Below are positions 34,401 to 42,899 of a DNA stretch of 64,000 bases, in pieces; positions within the stretch are counted from its first letter, which is position 1; every line of letters begins with the position of its first letter. Below the pieces are notes generated by a model. That model did no database searches. It had not been told where the DNA came from and was given only the letters and a program-made list of their open reading frames with translations. The DNA is from Craspedostauros australis. Its lineage: Eukaryota; Bacillariophyta; Bacillariophyceae; Mastogloiales; Achnanthaceae. Position numbers and translations under genes: made by a program. The stretch is taken from NCBI GenBank assembly GCA_026770025.1, contig JAMXDE010000006.1, positions 1,612,001 through 1,676,000 of the forward strand, given 5' to 3'.

Positions 34401-35825
34401 CTTCAGATTGGGGCAGTTGGCCTTGACATGACCAGGTTCTCCGCAGTTGTGGCAGATTATGGGCGTCTTTCCACCATTCTGCATCAGGGCCAGCGCCGTG
34501 CTTTCGTCGATCTCGATGCCTCCATTTTCTCCAGAGAGGAAATACCCAGCGTTGCTGTTCTTGCGATTGCGCAAGTAGGAGGCTGCATGCCATTGTCCAG
34601 CATGAAGCTCTTGCTTGTACAGGTCGGTGGCAAGATTGCAGACATCACGCCAGTGAAGGCGATCCTTCAAGATGCGTCGGTCCTTCTCGGCCTTGGTGCA
34701 GCACCCGATTTGGATCAGCACTTCTTTGAGGTTGCCGAGTTTGCTGTGGAGACCAAAGCGGTAGCGCTCCCCGGATGTGCCAGAGCCGCCAGCAGAGAGA
34801 AACTTGGTGAGGATGTCCGCAGTGAGGGCATGGTCATATTGACCAGCATCTTCGAGAACTTGGGCGTCCTTGCGGGTGTCATCAGCAAACTTCTTGATGT
34901 TCTCACCGGCATAGGTCTTGGGAGTGCGACGGCGGATGTTCTGCTTGATGCGATCATACTTGTCGAAAGTGGTGGTTCGCAAGTCCTCGATCAGCTCCAT
35001 CCAAAGAATGACAAAATCCTCGCGTTGATCCGGATGGACCCGCGCCAAGATGTCGTCCTTCAGGCTTGGCTGGAGAGAGTTGAGGAGAAAGCGGCAGGCA
35101 GTGACGTTGTTGCGGCGGTCGTACTCATCAAAATGGCTTGCCATTTCGGTTGCTTCTTCCATGATGGTCTTTTGGTTGAAGCGGTACGGATGGGCAACGA
35201 CACTGGTCGTGTCTTCGGGGTCGGATGGCTCCTTGAGGTAGGAGATGGTGTCGAGCCCTCTGGCTTTGAGTTCGGACATGAAGTCGCGCTGGAAGGCTTG
35301 GAGATCGCTCTGGCGGTGGAACTTGGGTTCAAGGCCCTTCTCCATGTCGGGTTGGCTCTTGACATCGGCTCCGCTTGCAGTGGAGCGCTTCTGGAGAACG
35401 TAGAGGTAGGTGTTGGGCTCGTCAACAAGTCCAGACCAGTCAGCTTTGGGTTTTCCCCCGGTGAAGGGGAACCAGTTCTTTCCCACCTTGACGATGTTGC
35501 CCATCACCGGCTTGGTTGGGCGATTGGCGAGTTCACGTTCCGTCTCGGCTGCGGTGCGGCCCAGTTCGAAGATTTCCTGGGAGGTGTTGACACCAGATAC
35601 CTCGGTTTGAAGGAGACGCTCGTGGGCTTCCTCCCTCTCAGTCAGATTTGCGAGTCGTTCTTGAAGGACTTGGCTCGCTTCGTTCAGTTGTTGTTGCTGG
35701 GCCAGAAGGCGGGCCTGCATCTGGCTGAGTTGTTCCAAGGTTGCTGCTTGAGTGGCAGCTACCTCGGCTTGAGTTGTGGTGGCTCCACCTTGGGTGACGG
35801 TGGCCTCCGGTTGATCATCCGCCAT
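28449..35825 (-). CDS. Gag-Pol polyprotein of complete Ty1/copia element, intact
   Basis: One unbroken 2,458-codon frame. Residues ~20-75 are a Gln/Leu-rich coiled coil; ~150-450 are Gag; the CCHC zinc knuckle is at 458-471. A hydrophobic stretch at ~578-636 is followed by an Arg-rich region to ~800. The aspartic protease has WDSGS with D861. Integrase shows a GAG-pre-integrase H-x-H zinc part near 1010 and catalytic D1101, D1175 and E1211 (35 residues between the last two, as in retroviral-type integrases). A long acidic, Ser/Pro-rich spacer (~1370-1950) precedes RT, whose YVDD is at 2128-2131. RNase H has DADFAG near 2293 and TEAEY near 2340. It is far longer than a typical copia polyprotein of about 1,400 residues, owing to the two inserts. 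All catalytic residues are present, so it could be active. Confidence 0.93.
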   Translation of the reverse strand: MADDQPEATVTQGGATTTQAEVAATQAATLEQLSQMQARLLAQQQQLNEASQVLQERLANLTEREEAHERLLQTEVSGVNTSQEIFELGRTAAETERELANRPTKPVMGNIVKVGKNWFPFTGGKPKADWSGLVDEPNTYLYVLQKRSTASGADVKSQPDMEKGLEPKFHRQSDLQAFQRDFMSELKARGLDTISYLKEPSDPEDTTSVVAHPYRFNQKTIMEEATEMASHFDEYDRRNNVTACRFLLNSLQPSLKDDILARVHPDQREDFVILWMELIEDLRTTTFDKYDRIKQNIRRRTPKTYAGENIKKFADDTRKDAQVLEDAGQYDHALTADILTKFLSAGGSGTSGERYRFGLHSKLGNLKEVLIQIGCCTKAEKDRRILKDRLHWRDVCNLATDLYKQELHAGQWHAASYLRNRKNSNAGYFLSGENGGIEIDESTALALMQNGGKTPIICHNCGEPGHVKANCPNLKKGAGFNHSSKGKKGSNNAKKGSSNTSWRSVPPSKGEPHQKVVRSSTFKWCAKCKRWRTSHGTSEHRSDFKDKDKNKNKSETAANTVTFDSTEWHVYKVMEESPSGWFQIIQAYLGPLALLIGAFPLFIPLLIQVLIFAVMHGWETASIAAWMVTATYLARKHHDMPRHPDGPVPKPRWQRRCEAYWEKKDRRRDRAQPKDWINFHRRAPIRLRHHRSRFDPPVSAMHASTNMHPRARAAGLRRRSHRVIGLENNRNKHRFRSTAFSNPRPRANSISHGARFGTRAVPIRRHEVQGPSKKKHRNQRQRMMVFDAPAPAQRQRLTEKQTSRLAQILSTYFKPEDAPPSNSVCTHDGPSSITSFSAVRHSSDELANVLPAKMICDVIWDSGSTVCISHDKSDFVSEPRRPIGNQVKKLTGLFGGRSDHLVGTVEWGIQDTRGNIRRLKFPAYYVPRSNAKIISTSVFERMYPGELQYVNGRWKVQGREGEINIEINPKNKLPTSKAYNMKSLTEHIPHALNATITTVSSANRNLSEPQKELLRWHQRLGHNDMRKIQHLFRSGTLAHTEAARKLQASASRLATLPKCAACQFGKQVCRSSPGHLHRPVRDREGAIKFGNLRPGQLVSVDHFEGGGKGRLFSGYGKGSDDEMYGAGIVFVDHASGFIFAEPVLSTSSQDMIRAKEKFESMCRDLGIVVQQYQSDNGRAFTSSDYADHLRHFHQSHRYAGRGAHHHNGIAERSIRTVVSSARTMMLHATLHWPELDVVPLWPMAIRHSAFIFNRLPNLANGLSPFDILARIRFPQKHFHNLHVWGCPTYVLDHRVGDGKKIPKWKARSDRFVHVGLSEKHSSTVPLVLNLKTGSITPQFHVVFDDWFATVPSDPSNLPNYNSDQWRNLFGDTEYKFPFDEEDLERLEQQDQETEEQDSHDQDLNRQLAEQANADHRPSEPLPVELGPELPPSPSDTAPAPDEVSAPPTAQPTSAATDAPREGQNNMEKANLRDSVPPSRREAAHDDRGDDNDTMPLPSDDQDTMDHDRPSVETPDASSAKAQPATSPIASNPAPQQRERRRRNRQQQPVRRSARIEARRSNPRKRAPPQRLEYSQMGGMAQAFVCQPIHQTSPSIDAVTAAHLSSSILSAIELLKGANGSNSPITEPLHSIEEAAIHMTTSMSELEKLKQDSCGRINPHIAQVDSNARARLTAAEEAACDMIRTALSTLALYDSPDNHFRWQIADMSEIIYAVHGRLLQQDWSDNDDIDEGGDRIMVHMAVQDDGRDPDRRDNQQEEEFALPQDLQNEIDQLANLLTALHIIEHYGLDAYSTNFDFDELRDWWTQVAAGHNIDPPEGLPRVSPNGEENSQSNASRSSDNPDSNMPDSAEQDTSDHDADDVEQCLWIDSIPQLADPSMTACDTNGAEEYAFLTMNEDGESDPSGRSISGSEAVFLMSNGHLELSEGPSSFKASPTDPDTLSFDEAMKDEDREKWMEAAKKEVTDLVSKGTWVEVSKAEAVGKIAPGTWVFRRKRRPDGSIKKHKARFCVRGDLVDETESTLAPVVAWPSVRVFLITAILLGWVTVSIDFVSAFVQAAIHRDIYIHLPRGFRSTNGPNVCLKLRKSLYGLTVAPRLWHEHLLRALTAEGFKASEQDPCLFLRPGMMLALYVDDAGIAAPHEKDIDDFIQSMTRRGFELTKEGTFNEFLGIKLDKNRDGSIHMSQQGLIDKIIAATGMEACNPNWIPATKAALGSDPDGEAMKESWNYRSIIGMLLYLATNTRPDIAFAVSQAARFSHSPKQSHARALKTIVRYLARTKAQGTIIRPSGKLDLQCYVDADFAGLHHREPDDNPTSVKSRTGYIIILGGCPLIWRSKLQTEIALSTTEAEYAALSMAMRALIPLQQLIREVAARTGLKQELLTHLQCTVFEDNNACISLATKHHITNRTKHFLVKWHFFWYWVKEGFIKIQRVASAEQIADIFTKGSVREIFESLRKLLMGW

Positions 35826-36329
35826 CCTTCAAAAGCTGCGCTTGGAGAGGTTGCGGATTTCCTGATGAGCAGCTGAGCTGCTGGTTCGCAGATGTTCTGC
35901 TGGAGTATCGATCGATGGTCGCAACTGCGTTGCGAGTTGTGATTGCTGAGCTTCAGTCAGCAGGTGTCTGGGAGTGAGGCAACTGTGTTGCGGGCAGTCA
36001 GCTGCACTGCTGCGGGTAGATCAGTGGGTGCCTGTGGCAGGAGCAACTGTGGTGCAAGCAGTCAGCTGCGCTGCTGCGGGTAGATCAGCAGATGATCGGC
36101 TGATTATCGTCGGAGCAACTGCGTTGCTGACGTTCGGACAGCTGGACTGTCAGTGGGTGGCTTGACTCTTGCTTCCTGCAGTGAAGCTCACAGGGTCCAA
36201 GCCACGGATGCGGGTCGCTGTGGCAGCGACTTGGTTGGATGAGGAAGTCTGAGACTTCGTGGGATCGGTTCTTGCGCTATTGATGAGGCTCTCTGTCGAA
36301 TCTTGACTTCAGCGTAAGACCAGGCTCAT
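35826..36329 (-). other. 5' leader of the copia element with internal repeats
   Basis: Untranslated leader between the 5' LTR and the gag ATG, about 500 bp. It holds two 31-bp near-identical copies (35994-36024 and 36058-36088, one mismatch) and further shorter GGAGCAACTG-like copies. It may contain the packaging or dimerisation signal; that is inference. Confidence 0.6.
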
Positions 36330-36332
36330 AAC
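36318..36332 (-). other. Primer-binding site matching the Met-tRNA anticodon arm
   Basis: The plus strand reads GACCAGGCTCATAAC at the LTR/leader border. GGCTCATAACC is the anticodon-arm sequence of many methionine tRNAs (CAT is the anticodon). The element RNA (minus) therefore carries the complement, suitable for priming by a half-tRNA, as known for Drosophila copia. Confidence 0.6.
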
Positions 36333-37094
36333 CAGCGAGAATAGAGGGCAAATGAAGTCCGGTTGTGTCCGGCTTTGCCTTCCAGTGTCGGACTTTGGCA
36401 GGTCAAAAGGGGAAGTGAAACTGCCAACGTCAGCGCGGTTAAACGTAGTGTGACCACGAACGTAGATGAGACGATTGAGAATGTGTTTTGAGTTGATTTG
36501 GTGGTTGTAAAGCTTGAGTTTTGTAAGATTGTTGTTTTTATGAGATTGTTTTGGTTGAAGGTTGGAGAGGAAAACGAGATGGGCTGGTCATCACACTGCT
36601 CTGCTGTTGGTTGTCGCTGTTCATGGTCTTGTACATTTGAAAAATTGCTCCACAATCCCCAGGCGATGAAACCACGATGCTTCATCGCTCTTGGCAGGTT
36701 TGAGAGCTGATTCTCCAATTGTTGGAGTGAAGGTGCGGGTGTTCCATGTCTTAGTCTTGTTCCAATTTTGCAGGATAGTCTTGCTTTTGATCCAAGACCG
36801 GCACATCCTGCATGGAAGATGTCAGTTTCATACATATGTAATCTTGGAACACATGGCAAAGAGGCAAGTGAGAAGCATCAACTGTGCATGCAGGATGAGT
36901 CATGCACTTGTATTCTTGCAGACAGATGCCTTCACATATGTAGTCTCTTTTGGAGGTAGAGTGCCTGTCCATTTGTTGCTCAATCGTGTGTACTGGTGGT
37001 AGTACAGACAATTCGGTCACCGGTCAATGGGGACATGAAGGGAAAATACCAATTTTCAGCAATTTTTCAGTGACATCATGGTATATTGCAACTC
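36330..37094 (-). repeat. 5' LTR of the complete copia element
   Basis: 765 bp, same length and by eye the same sequence as 27618-28382. In the element's direction it should carry the promoter. The transcription start was not located. Confidence 0.9.
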
Positions 37095-39739
37095 AACCGT
37101 AACGACAAGAAGTCCGGCAGAACGGGAACGATCTGCAGCAACACAGGTTTCGACAATGGTCAACAGAAGCCGCCAAGATGGCCATTTCCGTCGACCACGT
37201 TCTCGTTCTTCCAAACCCTTCCCCCAAAACATCATTGTTGACGTCACCGCACTAACAGATCCGTTCTGCAATCTTTGTACGCCAAAGGAAGGCGAAGTTC
37301 ATCCACGGAAGCAGTCACAGCAAGACATCGATCACGGTAGTGGATCCATGTCAGACACGAAGGGGAGTGGCGATCGGGTCATGGTCCATGCGGCCCATGG
37401 TCTGCATGGCTCATGATAGCGTGGGCAAGGGAGAAGGAGCTCTGCAGCGTGTCATCAGTACCGTGATTCAGCATGGTGCCATGGTCGCACCGTCTCAAAG
37501 GCGTCCGTATGTGTTCCCACAAAGGAGCCACTCCGGCATCGGGGCAGAAGAGTGGGGATAGCCTCAGCTTCTTACGACGACAACGCTTTGTGGAGGCTAA
37601 ACTCCGAGCGGTGCATCAACACCGCCTCCGTGTTGGTCAATGCTCTCCTCTATTCTGCATACTCTACTCTCCATAGCAGTCAAATAGCACTTTGATTTTG
37701 CCGCCATGCAGAAAGAGACAATTCTCTCTTGGGGGCAAATGAATAGTATAGTTTTCTCAAGGTTGTATTCTTGTGGTAGAGCATGCGTGTGTGGGTGCTG
37801 TCCATCCAAGTCCATGGAGAGGATGTGAATGCGTTTGCTGCCTGTGATGTTGTTGTCGCTGTTGCGATTATCGGGATTGCGGATCTGTGTTTGAGCCCAA
37901 CTGCGACTACTTTCTTGGCCTGTTGCGGTTTTGGGTCTCTCTTCGTGGTGTCTGTGTCTCTGTGTCTCTGTGTGCAGTTGTCTTTGTCTTTGTCTGTGCT
38001 GGCCGGCCGTGCCTCCACATCCACCAACGAGCACGTCCACACCACTCATCTGCAATGGCCCCATGAGAATCGCAACTGTGTCTGAAGTCGTGCTTCGCCT
38101 GAATCGTGTCTTGGATTCTCAGGTGTTCCACAATCAAAACAGAGCACCCACCATGTGACAGCTCAATGTAGAAAATATAATAGTAGTGTATGAGTATTGG
38201 TGTAATAGCTAGAAGGAGAGAGTAGAGTAGAGTATGGTACGCTAGTTGATGGGACCGAGTAAGTATCGCATTGAACCCCACCAACGATTCTCCATGCTTC
38301 ATGGGTTAGACTACTCTTTCTCACCCATCATGGTCGTTGAATGTCTCCTCCTCGTCCTCTATCTATCCTTCCCTCTCTTGCTCTCTCGCGACTCTATCTT
38401 GGAACCGATCGGCATCTCTCGGAATTTTCGCAACGGTTCTGTTCCGCATTCTCCGATCCCTTGATGTCCTGCGCAAAGACTTGGGCAACGGGAGCATCGT
38501 TTGACGGTGCAGGCAAGCAAAAGGAAGGTTTGATCAGCTGCCCATGCGCAGTTTTGGAGATGGACGCGAAAGACTCTCAAGCGATACTGTAGGGGAGGCT
38601 TTCCATAGCCAAATCTTTCGAACGCTGGATTCTTGTCTGTCTGGGGAGTCTCAATGACGCGGAAGCTGCTATACTCCGCATGCTTTGCCCTGCTTGTGAG
38701 AACAACAAGCACTGTCAACATCTCTGTCGTCGTTCAAAACAGGTGACTCGCCAAGAGACAGCGTCAATGGCCAAAAATTGTTCCCGTTGCGAAGTGGCTG
38801 CTCGAAAGATTTGCCTTGTCGTTGCGGTGGGACCCTTCGTGTTATTTGTCGTTCAAGGAAGGGTTGCCACGAAGATTTCTGAATGACCGTGGTTGCGCAT
38901 AAATTTGGTGAATAGTTGCCGTTCAGGCGTCGACTGGCTCGTCAATCGTTTGAATGTGGCGGGTTTAAACAAGTTGAAACCATAGTGGGTGCATTTAAAA
39001 TTCTCGCAAGTCACGCGTTTTGGGTCACAATCGGAGGCTCACACGACGTGGGGTTGTTTTTATATTTTGCGCATGCGGATTTGTGTGTGTATCATCTGTC
39101 ATGTTCGGTCCTCTGCGTTTTGGTTGAAGAGAACGGAACGACGCAACCAAGAGAGACACAAACAGAAGAAGAAGAAGAGAAAGGAAGCGTGGCTGTGTGC
39201 ATGACTGCTTCGCTTGCTAGCACGCGAAAGTATTTGAAGAGGAGGGAAACCATTTCGCTGCAGCCGGCCAACACGAGAGACAAGGCTACGAGCAAGCAAG
39301 TACGAGTATTGCCGCGGTCATCTCTCCCTTGTTGGGCACACACAGCCACGCCAATTCCCGCGGCTGCTCTCTTTCGACTTTCAACGCAGTTCGCGCAGAG
39401 CACAGTCGACCAAGAGAGAGCCACCAACAGCAAACAGCACGCTGCATTAACACAACCATACTGTAAGTATTGCGCGAACAGAGAAACCTCCACAACAGCC
39501 GCAACAGTAGCAGTAGCAACGACACCACAAGCAGTAGGTAAGTTGCAGAGCAGAGTATCCCAAGAGATCACAACTTGAATTCGAGCTCCGACAACATCCA
39601 CGCCCCTCCCGTTCATCACTCACCTGAGCACAACTTGTCCATCCGTGTTGCGCATAGATTGCAACTGCCTCACCCGCAAGCATTCGAAGCAAGCATCCAA
39701 GCTCTCCAACTGTCACCCCACCGCTCCACCGCTCCAACC
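37095..39739. other. Long intergenic region, no gene recognised
   Basis: Begins with the second copy of CAACCGTAAC and continues the pre-insertion site. ORFs up to 220 codons (38916-39578 plus) show no domain and no codon bias. A GAGTAGAGTAGAGTATGGTAC stretch lies near 38220-38240 and GCAGAGCAGAGTA at about 39543-39555, ~190 bp before the next start. Confidence 0.5.
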
Positions 39740-40270
39740 ATGACACGAACAGCCTTGACGACATGCGTGTCCATCCTTGCGATGTCGGCGCTTGCGGGCG
39801 CCACCAACCCAGCCATCCGCAAGCGCAACCTCTTCCAGGTGCAGGACAACCAGGTGCCAGAGGCCGCCACCGCCGACGTGGAGCACGAAGTGGCACAGGA
39901 CGATCTTGCTGAGGACACATTCGGACTCGAGTCGCGGCAGCTGAAGGCCAAGGGCACCGCTGTCGTCACGCCAACCAAGGCTCCCAAGGCCACCAAGGCC
40001 TCCAAAACGTCGAAGGCCGCAAAGACCAGCAAGGCCGACAAGGAGATGAGAGCGCAGATGCAGACGCCGCAGGCGGAGGAAGAGCCGCAGTCGGTCACCG
40101 TCATGGACGCTGCGCCGGAAGAAGAGCCGGTGCCCATGGCCTCCCTGTTCGACGTGTCACAGCTGGAGAAGGAGAAGGTGGAACTGATCGACGAGGAGGC
40201 CTACCTGATGTCGGAGTTGCTTGCCGCGAGCAGCGTCAGCATGAGCATGAGCATGTCCATGTCCATGTAA
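39740..40270 (+). CDS. Secreted Lys/Ser-rich, silaffin-like protein with SMSM tail
   Basis: 176 aa from the ATG at 39740, chosen because a clear signal peptide follows (MTRTALTTCVSILAMSALAG, cleavage after ~GA). The open frame extends further upstream, but that part is not signal-like. A central segment (~residues 80-110) has lysines spaced K-x2-K with Ser/Thr/Ala between (KAPKATKASKTSKAAKTSK), like the lysine clusters that target silaffin-type proteins to silica. It follows SRQLKAKG, an R-x-L site like those processed in silaffins. An acidic stretch (Glu/Pro-rich) follows and the protein ends in (SM)5, a tail frequent in diatom secreted proteins. Likely a cell-wall or silica-vesicle protein; this is inference from composition. 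No homologous fold is visible. Confidence 0.75.
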   Translation: MTRTALTTCVSILAMSALAGATNPAIRKRNLFQVQDNQVPEAATADVEHEVAQDDLAEDTFGLESRQLKAKGTAVVTPTKAPKATKASKTSKAAKTSKADKEMRAQMQTPQAEEEPQSVTVMDAAPEEEPVPMASLFDVSQLEKEKVELIDEEAYLMSELLAASSVSMSMSMSMSM

Positions 40271-42899
40271 GCGCAAGGCTACTCCACCCCCCATCTCTCT
40301 AGAGAGGGCCTTGCGCTCTCCGTCGCCACTATCATCACTATCATCATGACTGCCAGCCCCGCTGCTGTTGTTGCTGCAGCGGCTGTCCATATGTAACTGC
40401 AGGTCTTGCTTGTGATGCTCGCGCTGATGACATATGAGTAGTGACGACCTTGGCGGTGATGTACACTCGCCATCTCGCTTCACTTTCATTGTCGCCAGCT
40501 CGACCATCATCAATGCAACAACCATCCCATCAACAACCACTACCACCACCACCACGAACACTATGGCCATCCCAGCATCCACAACCGCAGCCACAGTCAC
40601 CACTCACAACAATCTCATCGCCAGTCGGCATCATCGCCAACACGGCCGGCAATCGTGGATGCTCCTCTTCGCGCATGACCCGAGCCAGGACCAGTTCTCT
40701 TGTAAAAGGTCGCTTCTTTGTACAACGTGTCCATGTAGAACCCATAAAGCGGCTAGCGACACTGGTTGCGGCACCCGCGCGCGGGTTCGGGGGAGACAGC
40801 AGAGCGCACATCTACTCCACTCTACTCCACTCTATACCATACTCTTTTCGTAGTGGTAGGAGTGCCTGCTCAACTTAACAACCCGAACATCACTCACCAA
40901 TAAGCGCACACCCTCGCACAAAGCACCCCTATAATCAAAACTTTATTATCACAACCTGTCCTCTTGTAACTTCTCTTGTTTGCCATCCGATCTCATGGAC
41001 GAGCATCAGGCAGCCAAGGAGCAGCTCTGACCAACGGGGGTCATCGCGCTTACTTGGAGGCAAGGGGAGGTGTAGTCTTGGCGTTGATGGTCCAGACATG
41101 GTGCTTGATCCTGGTCTTGTCCTTCACATCCGCCCCATGAACTCGGTGTCCTTCTCCTTGCATACATTCTCGGAACGAGCACAAGAGCTTCACACAATCA
41201 CTTCTGCTAGCACATACAAAATGGAGCAATAGAACACAACGAAACGAATGGTGCGATGGAGAGACTCTGTGTATCCGTATCGAGAAGGCTGCTCTCCGCG
41301 CTTCTCGATGAGACGGTACGGTATGGCGCCTACGCATACACATACACATACTCAGACGCATACCTCCACACACCAACCAACCAACAATCACGAAGTGCCT
41401 GTGGTGGCTCGTGCGCATTTGGCCCCTCTACCTTCTCCGTCAAGGAAGCCAGAACCAAACTGAGGGTGGAACACATGATGTGGAAGAACGCGATACCGTT
41501 CTGCCTCCTGCAAAGATCTCCAGGTAGAGTTCAACAACAGGCGAAATCAAATTGCGATGCGCCGAAACATCATGACGAACGAATCTCCTGTCAAGTTCCA
41601 ATTCCACCCGAACGCGCAGCTCATGTTGCTTTCGCTCGCAGCGGATGGAGAGAGAACAACGAGAGGGGGGCACAACGGCACAGGAAGATCAGCAGGTGAA
41701 GGCTGGGATGGGGTATTGGTTGACAGATTAGTCGCAAGCAACAAAGTGATACGGCCGCTGGAACGCAGCATGTGGAAACCGATGGATGCCAAACCGGCAC
41801 CGCAGGAGTATTGGAATAGTATTTGTATCGGTCGTAAGGTGCCGTACTCGCATCATACTACACTCGCATCATAATACTCGCACTTATCCTGTGTTCGATC
41901 CAAACACAATTGCAGATCTCCTGGCCTCTGTGATGTTCTCGATTGCTGCAAGCGGTTTGCTGCTGAAATAGTGATCGGTTGATAGAAAGGGAGAATAGCC
42001 TCGACACGAAAAATGTTGGAGATGCGTCACCTCCGCTGCAGCATTCACAAGTTCCCATAATCGAAGAAGCATGTCAAGACCTTTTCCTCCAGGATCGCAA
42101 CTTGTCGCCTTCGTGTTTCCTCTCGGCTTTTGGGCTGTGTGGGACCGCAAAGCAGCGGAACGAAGGCTCCAATGGCGATCGACGTTGATGTCGGTGATTG
42201 CCGTTCACAAAACATGGGCGGTTTCGTCCACGGAACCAAATGAGCAAATCACGAAACTCCGGGACATTCTTGGTGTTGGGCGCTTCCCGCCAAAACCGCC
42301 AAGTTCTTGGGCGCCCATGGTTGTGACCCAACTCCTATGTAACCATACGTTGCTGAACCGCCCGGCGATGGTACAATGGCACTTGGCGAGCGGACCCAAA
42401 ATTCAAATTCGGCTTCACACCGGAATTGAAAAACCGAAACTTCACTCGCCATCGCGACACCAAACCACGATTCGCAAATAGGCTCGGGACCTCATCCACG
42501 GCTTGTCCTCCCGCCACAACGTCGATGCGACCAATCGTGTATTTGTGACGCTATGTGAGTACTATTCGCAGTCCCCCAAACATCACACCAATCGCACATG
42601 ACACCAACAGTGGAACATTCTGTGACACGCAATGTTCGGTTTTGCCACAGAACACCACCACCAACTCCCGCAACAACAATGACGCGGCGCTCGTGGACGC
42701 TGGTGTCCATACGTGTGCTGGTGGCACTGCCTGCCTTGCACGGCGACGATGACAACGATGTTGAGATTGTCATCTCCGTTGCGGTGGAGTGACGATTCGC
42801 ACTTCCGTTCAGATCGGCAGTCATCACAAGAGCGGAGTGCATCCATTTCTTTGACAAAGCAAACAATCGAGCAAACACACGAGTGCGCAACAGACAACA
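40271..42899. other. Long intergenic region with one possible small exon
   Basis: Just after the silaffin-like stop is CTCTCTAGAGAG (40304-40315). The motif CTATACCATACTC lies at about 40833-40845. Short Thr-rich and His-rich ORFs are low-complexity. Apart from the candidate exon at 41062-41209 nothing coding can be supported. Confidence 0.45.
41062..41209 (-). CDS. Possible terminal exon of a small CX9C-like protein
   Basis: On the minus strand, after a TAGCAG acceptor at about 41210, the frame SDCVKLLCSFRECMQGEG runs to AKTTPPLASK and a stop at 41062. The last part (KDKTRIKHHVWTINAK) uses AAG, GAC, ATC and ACC codons, as genes here do. C-x9-C occurs once, as in small intermembrane-space assembly factors, but no second pair is seen and upstream exons could not be placed. 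Another frame (ENVCKEKDTEFMGRM) is also plausible here. Confidence 0.25.

Larger units (their letters stand above)
27618..37094 (-). mobile_element. Complete Ty1/copia LTR retrotransposon (9.5 kb)
   Basis: Two 765-bp direct repeats (27618-28382 and 36330-37094) flank one gag-pol frame. As far as read by eye the repeats are identical, so the insertion is recent. In the element's own direction (minus) the order is LTR, tRNA-like primer site, ~500-bp leader, gag, protease, integrase, RT, RNase H, polypurine tract, LTR. The integrase-before-RT order makes it copia, not gypsy. The site is flanked by CAACCGTAAC on both sides. That is a 9-10 bp repeat, longer than the usual 5 bp, and the ends do not read TG...CA, so the exact borders are uncertain by a few bases. 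Confidence 0.92.

Noticed and set aside
33720-35876. 718-codon plus-strand ORF over the gag region of the complete copia element
   Set aside because: It is the mirror of the gag-pol frame, caused by codon composition. It has Leu/Val-rich random sequence and no domain.
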